NCBI GenBank assembly: GCA_934615145.1
Contig: CAKTTM010000026.1
Span: 1-12,295 of the forward strand
DNA: 12,295 nt
From: an uncultured Clostridia bacterium
GTDB taxonomy: Bacteria > Bacillota > Clostridia > Christensenellales > Aristaeellaceae
Reading direction: 5' to 3'
Under the pieces are notes generated by a model that saw only the letters and a program-made list of their open reading frames with translations, did no database searches and had not been told where the DNA came from. Below, piece by piece: positions 6,740 through 12,295 of the stretch. Position numbers and translations under genes: made by a program. Position 1 is the stretch's first letter. Each line of letters opens with the position of its first letter.

Positions 6740-6748
6740 ATTATATCA
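6740..6748 (-). promoter_or_regulatory. Extended -10 promoter candidate for the AraC-type gene (distal)
   Basis: On the minus strand the sequence reads TGATATAAT, an exact extended -10 (TG, one base, TATAAT). No -35 match lies at 17 bases. The resulting leader would be about 134 bases to the GTG start. It competes with the proximal candidate at 6646-6675. Confidence 0.4.
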
Positions 6749-6792
6749 TAGAATGGAACAGTAAGGTGAGTATCAAAGGCTAAACTGCTAAA

Positions 6793-6828
6793 TGTCATGC
6801 GTGCTGACATCGTTGTCATGATGCTGTT
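6793..6828 (+). promoter_or_regulatory. Direct repeat with 21-bp phasing, candidate AraC-family binding site
   Basis: TGTCATG occurs at 6793-6799 and again at 6814-6820, exactly 21 bases apart, which is two helical turns. Each copy is followed by TGCTG after two or one bases, so the conserved half-site is about 14-15 bases. AraC-family activators typically bind two direct half-sites at this spacing upstream of the promoter they activate. The site lies between the AraC-type gene and the importer. The first copy also forms ATGTCA/TGACAT (6792-6797, 6805-6810). Confidence 0.5.
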
Positions 6829-6868
6829 GAACTCAGGCGCCTGTGCTGGTTGCTCAGTGAGATCGAAC

Positions 6869-6892
6869 TATACCAAACGGTAGTTTGGTGTA
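6869..6892. promoter_or_regulatory. Palindromic operator candidate just upstream of the importer operon
   Basis: TATACCAAAC (6869-6878) and GTTTGGTGTA (6883-6892) are 10-base inverted arms with a single mismatch around GGTA; the inner 7 bases are perfect. TATACC in the left arm could also serve as the -10 of the importer promoter, since no better one is seen. A protein bound here would block transcription of the binding-protein gene. An RNA hairpin in the 5' leader is the alternative. Confidence 0.5.
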
Positions 6893-6915
6893 AATAGATG
6901 AAGGAGTGGAGCTTG

Positions 6916-8802
6916 ATGAAGAAGTACCTGTCCCTGTTCCTGGTAGCCGTGATGCTGCTGACCCTGACGCCGATGCTGGCGATGGGTGAGGCGACGACCA
7001 TCGCAGGCACGCCCCGGTCGCAGACCCTGGTGGTGGACCCCCTGATTGGAAAGACCGGCAATCCCTATCAGTGCAACCCCTACATGCCCGGCTCAGCCAT
7101 GGACAATGGCCTGCACCAGATGATCTACTCAAACCTGTGGGAGATCAACACCATCACTGGTGAGCAGTACCCCGACCTGGCGGCCACCTTCCCGGAGCCC
7201 CTCAACGATGACCTGACCTCGTTTAAGGTGATGATCCGTGAGGGCCTTAAGTGGAGCGATGGCGAGACCTTCGACGCCAACGACGTGGTCTACACCTTCA
7301 ACATGCTGCTGGAAAACAAAGACAGCATCGGCACGGGTGCCTCCCTGGCCACCTACATCAAGGATGTGGAGCTGGTCAACGACTACGAAATCATCATCAA
7401 CACCCTTTACAGCTATCCTAAGCTCAGCCAGACCCTTGGCGTGACCGTCTGGGGCAACGGCTTCCGTCCGGTGCCCGAGCATGTCTTCTCCAAGATCGAT
7501 GTGCTGACCGATCCCTACACCGACCCCATCTCCATCGGGCCTTACACCCTGGAAGACCGTGATCCCCAGGGCTACTGGCTGCTGTTCAAGAAGCGCGCCG
7601 ACTGGCAGTACTCCGACGTGGGCGTCATCAAGGGTGAGCCCCAGCCTGAGTATGTGCTCTTCCAGAGCTTTGGCACTGAGGAGAAGCGCGTGATGGCGAT
7701 GCTCAACAACGACATCGACATCCTCTGCGACATCACCCCCGAATCCTGGGAAGCACTGCAGCTGGGCAATGACAAGGTGCAGGCCTGGCTGGATGACTAT
7801 CCCTACGGCTGCTTTGACGATCCCTGCGAGCGCGGCATCATGTTCAACACTGAGGTCGAGCCCTTCAACGACGCCAATGTGCGCTGGGCCATGGCGCTGT
7901 CGCTGGACATCGTGAAGGTGGCCATGGACACCTTCAACGGCCAGATGCGCGTGTCTCCCCTTGAGATGCCGCCGACCACCTACATGATGAACGCGGTGCA
8001 TATGCCGCTGCGTGACTGGCTGATCGACTATGCCTTCGAAGATGGCTACAAGCCCTTTGACAAGGACTATGCGCTCAAGCTGGCCGACACCCTCAAGGAT
8101 CAGGCCATCGAAGGCATCCCCACTGAGGAAGATGCCCTGGTTGAGCTCTTTGGCATCGGCTGGTGGAAGAATGACCCCGCCAAGGCCACCGAGCTGCTGG
8201 AGAACGCCGGCCTTAAGAAGAATGACGCTGGCCTGTGGACCTGGCAGGACAAGGTGCTGACCTTTGAGGTCATGGCGCCGGCCGACTTTGAGATGCAGTC
8301 CAACCGTCTAGCCTATGCCTGTGTGGATCAGTGGCGCAGCTTCGGCTTTGACGTGACCGTCCAGGCCGCTGACCAGTCCGTCTTCCATCCCGCCGCCAAC
8401 ACAGGCGACTACACCGCCGGCTCCTACTGGCCTGCCTGCGGCGTGCAGCTTGACTTCTACGGCAACCTGGCTGGCTGGCACAAGAACCTGATCGGCGAGC
8501 GCGGCAAGCCCAGCGCTGGCGCCGGTGCCCGCCTGGCGAGCGATCGTATCTCCGAGCTGCTCGACGGCATGGCCAAGCTGCCCTCCAATGATCCTGAGAT
8601 CCAGACCTATGCCTTTGACCTGATGAAGGCCTTTGTTGAGGAGGCTGCCTGGCTGCCCATGTTTGGCACCACCAAGCTGGTCCCCGTCAACAACACCTAC
8701 TGGACCAACTACGTCTCCGCCAAGAACGCCTATGACGGCCCCTGGTGGTGGTGGAGCTGCTTCAAGTTCCAGATGCCCGAGATCAAAGCGGTTGCGCAAT
8801 AA
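6916..8802 (+). CDS. Extracellular solute-binding protein, family 5 (Opp/Dpp class)
   Basis: This 628-residue binding protein captures the substrate outside the membrane and delivers it to the two permeases encoded downstream. A signal peptide is clear: MKKYL, a hydrophobic core through LTLTPMLA, and probable cleavage around residues 22-24. There is no lipobox cysteine, which is unusual for Bacillota binding proteins. The SBP_bac_5 hallmark KWSDGETFDANDVVYTF is at 112-128. The protein is longer than most dipeptide binders (~540). The C-terminus has a tryptophan cluster (GPWWWWS), reminiscent of carbohydrate-contacting aromatics but not diagnostic. AAGGAG (6901-6906) lies 9 bases before the chosen ATG; an in-frame ATG at 6898 has no ribosome site. 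Codons are strongly C/G-ending, consistent with high expression. Peptide, oligosaccharide or another ligand is possible. Confidence 0.95.
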   Translation: MKKYLSLFLVAVMLLTLTPMLAMGEATTIAGTPRSQTLVVDPLIGKTGNPYQCNPYMPGSAMDNGLHQMIYSNLWEINTITGEQYPDLAATFPEPLNDDLTSFKVMIREGLKWSDGETFDANDVVYTFNMLLENKDSIGTGASLATYIKDVELVNDYEIIINTLYSYPKLSQTLGVTVWGNGFRPVPEHVFSKIDVLTDPYTDPISIGPYTLEDRDPQGYWLLFKKRADWQYSDVGVIKGEPQPEYVLFQSFGTEEKRVMAMLNNDIDILCDITPESWEALQLGNDKVQAWLDDYPYGCFDDPCERGIMFNTEVEPFNDANVRWAMALSLDIVKVAMDTFNGQMRVSPLEMPPTTYMMNAVHMPLRDWLIDYAFEDGYKPFDKDYALKLADTLKDQAIEGIPTEEDALVELFGIGWWKNDPAKATELLENAGLKKNDAGLWTWQDKVLTFEVMAPADFEMQSNRLAYACVDQWRSFGFDVTVQAADQSVFHPAANTGDYTAGSYWPACGVQLDFYGNLAGWHKNLIGERGKPSAGAGARLASDRISELLDGMAKLPSNDPEIQTYAFDLMKAFVEEAAWLPMFGTTKLVPVNNTYWTNYVSAKNAYDGPWWWWSCFKFQMPEIKAVAQ

Positions 8803-8826
8803 GATCTCAGCATTGACTTAGTATCT

Positions 8827-8873
8827 GGCCGCGTGCAGCTGTGTTGGCGCAAGCGACATGGCTGCGCGCGGCC
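8827..8873 (+). terminator. Intercistronic hairpin after the binding-protein gene (attenuator or mRNA stabiliser)
   Basis: GGCCGCGTGCAGC (8827-8839) pairs with GCTGCGCGCGGCC (8861-8873) as a 13-bp stem with one G-U pair and a 21-base loop that can form a small inner stem. It is followed by CTTTCCC rather than a clean U-tract, so complete termination is unlikely. Such hairpins between binding-protein and permease genes commonly keep binding-protein mRNA abundant and lower permease expression. Confidence 0.6.
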
Positions 8874-8900
8874 CTTTCCCATGGCGTGATGAAACCGCAA

Positions 8901-8905
8901 GGAGG
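8901..8905 (+). promoter_or_regulatory. Ribosome binding site that fixes the TTG start of the DppB-type permease
   Basis: GGAGG, within AAGGAGG, lies 8 bases before TTG 8914. No in-frame ATG near this point gives an intact first membrane span. Confidence 0.7.
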
Positions 8906-8913
8906 CAAAGCGC

Positions 8914-9921
8914 TTGAAGTTTCTCAAACTGGTACTGACCCGCCTGCTCATCTGGGCGCTGACCATCTGGGTAGGCGTTTCCATTGTCTTTATCCTGCAG
9001 CGCATCATGCCCACCGATCCGGTGGAGGTGATGATCGGCAAGATCAGCGCTGTGGGTGCTCGCGTGACCCCTGAAGAGATAGACGCCACGCGCTCGGTGC
9101 TGCAAAAGCAGTTTGGCCTGGAAGGCACGCTGTTTGAGCAGTATCTGCTGAGCATGCGCCGCCTGCTCACCTTCGATTTCGGCCCCTCCTTTGCGATGTA
9201 CCCCACCAAGGTGATGGATCTCATCAGCGCCTCCCTGCCTTTCACGGTGGGCTTGCTGCTGTTTACGACGCTGTTTTCCTGGGTGATCGGCAATGCCATC
9301 GGCCTGCTGGCCGGCTTCAAGAAGAACAAGTGGTACTCCAAGATGCTGGAAACGATCAGCCTGTGCATATATCCTATACCTTATTTTATCATGGCCCTTG
9401 TGCTGCTGATACTCTTTGCCTATGTCTACCGCTGGTTCCCGCTGATGGCGACCTTGCCCAGCAAGTTCGAGTTGAGTTGGGACTGGTTTAGCAAGGTGGC
9501 CCACAACTCCTTCCTGCCGGCGCTGTCTTTGATATTGTTGGGTTCTGGCTGGTGGATCATATCGATGAAGTCCCTGTCCAGCAATGTGGCAGAAGAGGAC
9601 TTTGTCAGCTACGGCCGCATGAAGGGCTTGAGAGAAAGCACCATCGGATTTCGCTATGTGTTTCGCAACTCCATCCTCTCACAGGTCACCATGCTGGCGC
9701 TGAGCATGGGCAGCGTTTTTTCCGGCTCATTGATGACGGAGATACTCTTTGGCTATCCGGGCGTGGGCATGCTGCTGCAAAACGCCATCACATCATCGGA
9801 CTATAACCTGATGCTGGGGTTGATCACCATCTCTATCTTTGCTGTTGCCACGGCCACACTGATCATTGACCTGATCTACCCCTTGTTGGATCCGCGCATC
9901 CGGCATGGCGGGACCGCTTAG
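8914..9921 (+). CDS. ABC transporter permease, DppB/OppB type
   Basis: This 335-residue inner permease forms the translocation channel with the next gene. The first transmembrane span is at about 9-30, followed by a long extracytoplasmic segment with conserved RIMPTDPVEVM (30-40). Five more spans lie at roughly 104-132, 146-172, 199-218, 258-285 and 299-324. The EAA loop that docks to the ATPase is DFVSYGRMKGL (229-239) followed by FRYVFRNSIL (246-255), and GYPGVGMLLQNAI (280-292) is the usual DppB segment. The start is TTG (8914-8916) with AAGGAGG ending 8 bases upstream; the resulting N-terminus is typical of the family. It is separated from the binding-protein gene by 111 bases containing a hairpin, and from the next permease by 17 bases. 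Confidence 0.95.
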   Translation: MKFLKLVLTRLLIWALTIWVGVSIVFILQRIMPTDPVEVMIGKISAVGARVTPEEIDATRSVLQKQFGLEGTLFEQYLLSMRRLLTFDFGPSFAMYPTKVMDLISASLPFTVGLLLFTTLFSWVIGNAIGLLAGFKKNKWYSKMLETISLCIYPIPYFIMALVLLILFAYVYRWFPLMATLPSKFELSWDWFSKVAHNSFLPALSLILLGSGWWIISMKSLSSNVAEEDFVSYGRMKGLRESTIGFRYVFRNSILSQVTMLALSMGSVFSGSLMTEILFGYPGVGMLLQNAITSSDYNLMLGLITISIFAVATATLIIDLIYPLLDPRIRHGGTA

Positions 9922-9938
9922 GCAAGGAGGGAGAGCAG

Positions 9939-10799
9939 ATGTCAAGACAGAACAGAGCCAGCTTCAAACAGGTTTGGGCCGCGATGAGCCTGCGCTTCAA
10001 GATAGGTCTGGGAATCGTCGCCTTCTTCCTGATCCTGGGCTTTATCGTGCCCCTGTTTGGCCCGGGCAACCCCACGGCGTTGGGCGTCTACCGCAAGGGC
10101 GCGCCGCCCAGCTGGCAGCATTTCTTAGGCACCAACCGCCAGGGACAGGATATCTTCTGGCTGCTGGTGGATTCGATCCAGAACTCCATGATACTGGGCA
10201 TCACCGTGGCCTTTGCCGCCACCGTCATCGGCGTCCTGCTGGGGCTGACCTCGGGCTTCATCGGCGGCGCGCTCGACCGGGTGTTGATGTTCCTGTGTGA
10301 TGCCATCATCGTGGTACCCTCGCTGCCCATCCTGATCCTGATGGGATCGGTGCTCAAGGGCCGCGCCTCCCTGATGATGATTGCGGGCATCCTGATTATC
10401 TTCAACTGGCCCTGGCCGGCGCGCCAGGCACGCAGTATGGCGCTGACCATCAGGGAGCGTGAGTTCATCAACACTGCCCGCTTCTCGGGCGAAAGCTGGT
10501 TTAAGATCGTCCGTGTGGAGATACTGCCCCATGTGCTGAGCTGGTCGATGGCCAACTTCATCAATACCATACTGGTGGCCATGGGCGCTGAGGCCAGCCT
10601 GGCAGTGCTGGGCCTGTCCAGCTCCACCACTGCCACCCTTGGCAACATGATCTTCTGGGCCAGGCAATACCAGGCGATACTACTAAAGCAGTGGATGTGG
10701 ATAGGCTCGCCGGTGATGGCCATCATCCTGCTGCTGGTCGGTCTCTTCCTGACCTATACCGGCTACAGCGACTACACATCAACCAAGAGGGGGCGGTAG
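9939..10799 (+). CDS. ABC transporter permease, DppC/OppC type
   Basis: This 286-residue permease is the second half of the channel. The cytoplasmic N-terminus leads into a first span at 22-41. The DppC-type HFLGTNRQGQDIFWLLVDS (61-79) precedes further spans at about 85-110, 116-140, 144-157, 200-225 and 253-275. The ATPase-contacting EAA loop is EREFINTARFSGESW followed by KIVRVEILPHVL (173-200). The ATG is preceded by GGAGG 8 bases upstream and follows the first permease by 17 bases. The next gene starts 4 bases after its stop, so the ATPases are on the same transcript. Length is normal for the class. Substrate specificity is not visible in permease sequence. Confidence 0.95.
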   Translation: MSRQNRASFKQVWAAMSLRFKIGLGIVAFFLILGFIVPLFGPGNPTALGVYRKGAPPSWQHFLGTNRQGQDIFWLLVDSIQNSMILGITVAFAATVIGVLLGLTSGFIGGALDRVLMFLCDAIIVVPSLPILILMGSVLKGRASLMMIAGILIIFNWPWPARQARSMALTIREREFINTARFSGESWFKIVRVEILPHVLSWSMANFINTILVAMGAEASLAVLGLSSSTTATLGNMIFWARQYQAILLKQWMWIGSPVMAIILLLVGLFLTYTGYSDYTSTKRGR

Positions 10800-10803
10800 G
10801 CCG

Positions 10804-11775
10804 ATGCTGCGAATTGACAATGTAAGTGCACAGTACAGCACCATCAAAGGCCCCGTTGCCGCCGTACGCAATACCAGCTTTGATATCTTCGACAACGAGA
10901 TCTTTGGCGTTGCCGGCGAGTCGGGCTGCGGCAAGTCCACCCTGCTCAAGGTGATGTACGACCTGATACAGTTTCCCCTGGAGCTGTCCCAGGGCAAGGT
11001 GGTGCTGGAAAGCCCTGCAAGCAAGGACAAACCTGCCGTGCGGCTGGAAAGCGGCAGCATCTCCAAGGCCTGGTGGCAAAGCCTTTCCTACATCCCGCAG
11101 GCAGCCATGAGCGTGCTCAACCCCGTTTACAAGGTGGAGGAGCAGTTCTTTGAGATCATCAAGCGCCATCACGGCCGGCAGAACAAAGCCCAGATGCGGG
11201 AGAGGCTGGCCGCCTATCTGACGGAGCTGACCCTGCCGGTGGACATACTGGCCTCCTATCCCCATCAATTGTCCGGCGGCATGCGCCAGCGCGTGGTCAT
11301 TGCCATGGCGACCTTTTTGGGCCCCAGCATGATACTGGCCGATGAGCCCACCACGGCGCTGGATGTGGTGGTGCAGCGCAACATCCTGATGATGCTGATG
11401 GAGCTGCAGCGTCGCATGGGCAATACCTTTGTGATCGTCTCCCACGACATGGGCGTGCATTATCAGATCACCAACCGTCTGGGCATCATGTACGCAGGCA
11501 CCATGGTGGAGCTGGGCCCCACCGAGCAGTTGTTCGAGGACCCCCTGCATCCCTATACCCAGATGCTCATTGGCGCCCTGCCCAAGGTGGGTGATCACAG
11601 GCCCAAGGAGGGCATCCCAGGCTCGCCGCCCTCGCTGCGCCAGGCCATCGTGGGCTGCAGCTTTGAGCCGCGCTGCCCCAAGCGCATGGACATCTGCAAG
11701 ACTGTTGAGCCCGCCTTTGTGCCGGTGCGCGCCGGCCGCTCCTGCGCCTGCCATCTGGTGGCGCCCGCGCTTTGA
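10804..11775 (+). CDS. ABC importer ATP-binding protein, DppD/OppD type
   Basis: This 323-residue ATPase is one of the two that drive the importer. Walker A GESGCGKS is at 38-45, the Q-loop in SYIPQAAMSVLNP (Q99), signature LSGGMRQR at 156-163, Walker B MILADEP at 176-182, D-loop ALD at 185-187 and switch His in VSHDMG (H214). The C-terminal oligopeptide/dipeptide extension includes HPYTQMLIGALP (249-260) and a cysteine cluster C285, C291, C298 and C314/C316. This spacing is shared by many DppD/OppD proteins, some of which bind an iron-sulfur cluster there. A GC-rich purine stretch spanning the preceding stop serves as ribosome site; the gap is 4 bases. All catalytic motifs are intact. Confidence 0.95.
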   Translation: MLRIDNVSAQYSTIKGPVAAVRNTSFDIFDNEIFGVAGESGCGKSTLLKVMYDLIQFPLELSQGKVVLESPASKDKPAVRLESGSISKAWWQSLSYIPQAAMSVLNPVYKVEEQFFEIIKRHHGRQNKAQMRERLAAYLTELTLPVDILASYPHQLSGGMRQRVVIAMATFLGPSMILADEPTTALDVVVQRNILMMLMELQRRMGNTFVIVSHDMGVHYQITNRLGIMYAGTMVELGPTEQLFEDPLHPYTQMLIGALPKVGDHRPKEGIPGSPPSLRQAIVGCSFEPRCPKRMDICKTVEPAFVPVRAGRSCACHLVAPAL

Positions 11776-11797
11776 AGGACAGAGGAAGAGAGCATTC

Positions 11798-12295
11798 ATG
11801 TCAATGAATTTACTTGAGATTAATCACATCAGCCGGGAGTTTCGCATCGGCAACTTTCTGACTGGCCGCAAGATGCTGGCGGTGGATGACATCAGCCTGA
11901 GCATCAGCGCCAGCAAGCCCACCATATTGGCCATCGTCGGAGAGAGCGGCTGCGGCAAGACCACATTGGCCAAGATCGCGCTCAAGCTGCTGCAGCCAAG
12001 TGCTGGTCAGCTGATGCTGGACGGCAAGGATGCCATCAAGGACATCGGCCACGAGGAATTTCGCCGGTTGGTACAGCCCATCTTTCAGAACCCCTTTGAG
12101 GCTTTCTCCTCCCGCCGGGCGGTGGAGAAGTATTTGATCGATACCGCCATGGCCTATGGTGGCGCCAGCAACCGCAAGCAGGCCATCGAAGCGGCCGACC
12201 GCGCGCTCAAATCAGTGGGGCTGAGCTATGATGTGGTGCGGGGCAAATACATGACGCAGTTCTCCGGTGGCGAGCTGCAGCGCGTCTCCATTGCC
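11798..12295 (+). CDS. ABC importer ATP-binding protein, DppF/OppF type (partial, C-terminus outside window)
   Basis: The 166 residues present belong to the second ATPase, which forms a heterodimer with the preceding gene product. Walker A GESGCGKTT is at 48-56, the Q-loop in IFQNPFEAFSSR (Q97) and the signature FSGGELQR at 155-162, with Phe replacing the usual first Leu. The frame is open to the window edge, so Walker B, the switch His and the C-terminal extension lie outside. The ATG at 11798 is 22 bases after the preceding stop with AGAGGAAG upstream; an in-frame ATG two codons later is an alternative start. It completes the five-subunit importer layout. Confidence 0.93.
   Translation, partial: MSMNLLEINHISREFRIGNFLTGRKMLAVDDISLSISASKPTILAIVGESGCGKTTLAKIALKLLQPSAGQLMLDGKDAIKDIGHEEFRRLVQPIFQNPFEAFSSRRAVEKYLIDTAMAYGGASNRKQAIEAADRALKSVGLSYDVVRGKYMTQFSGGELQRVSIA

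Larger units (their letters stand above)
6600..6915. other. Divergent control region between the AraC-type gene and the ABC importer
   Basis: This 316-base region contains no convincing gene. It holds two candidate minus-strand promoters for the regulator, a phased direct repeat at 6793-6828 and a palindrome at 6869-6892, each listed separately. It is visibly more AT-rich around 6690-6780 than the flanking genes. No good -35 box was found for the plus-strand importer, which fits activator dependence. Confidence 0.7.

Noticed and set aside
7129..8001. 290-codon minus-strand open frame within the binding-protein gene (and a second at 8308-8799)
   Set aside because: It is a by-product of the strong G/C third-base bias of the binding-protein gene; the product is rich in Val, His, Gly and Asp repeats with no family features.
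10723..11799. 358-codon minus-strand open frame opposite the DppD-type gene
   Set aside because: It is antisense to a complete ATPase with all catalytic motifs, and the product is His/Gly/Ala/Leu rich with no domain.
1..12295. tRNA or rRNA genes, CRISPR repeats, insertion-sequence ends, phage or defence genes
   Set aside because: No clover-leaf-like sequences, regularly spaced repeats, transposase or phage-type proteins were seen. Intergenic gaps are short and explained by promoters and hairpins.

Overview
The window carries eleven protein-coding genes, two of them cut by the window edges, in three transcription blocks on GC-rich DNA. Strong GGAGG-type ribosome sites, near-consensus sigma-A promoters and frequent TTG/GTG starts fit a bacterium of the Bacillota. 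The high GC content and a secreted-looking, non-lipidated binding protein fit an uncultured high-GC clostridial lineage best, but this placement is a weak inference. There are no rRNA or tRNA genes, insertion sequences or CRISPR arrays that I can see.

Block 1 (minus strand, 3473 down to 1) has a promoter at 3445-3473 followed by a Gfo/Idh/MocA sugar-type oxidoreductase, a PIG-L/LmbE zinc deacetylase joined to it by TAAATG, an ABC ATPase with a TTG start, and an ABC-2 (GldF-like) permease whose ATG overlaps the ATPase stop. Two sugar-modifying enzymes thus appear to share a transcript with a membrane transporter. Divergent from this block is a YcaQ/AlkX-type DNA glycosylase homologue (plus strand, 3612-4775) with its own promoter. 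It ends at a perfect 16-bp-stem hairpin that it shares with the convergent SDR gene.

Block 2 (minus strand, 6599 down to 4833) has an AraC-family regulator (GTG start), then an SDR dehydrogenase resembling sugar-alcohol dehydrogenases. The SDR has its own promoter (TTGACA, 17 bp, TATACT) with a palindrome just downstream of the -10.

Block 3 (plus strand, from 6916 past the right edge) is a complete Opp/Dpp-class ABC importer: binding protein, two permeases and two ATPases, the last truncated. It is divergent from the AraC gene. The intergenic region holds a 21-bp-phased direct repeat suited to an AraC-type regulator and a separate 10-bp-arm palindrome next to the importer start. A hairpin sits between the binding-protein and permease genes. 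The likely picture is inducible uptake of an oligosaccharide or peptide followed by oxidation of a sugar or polyol by the SDR. The substrate cannot be read from sequence. Nothing here amounts to a clearly new system; the most interesting signals are the regulatory DNA elements and the sugar-enzyme plus ABC-2 transporter operon.
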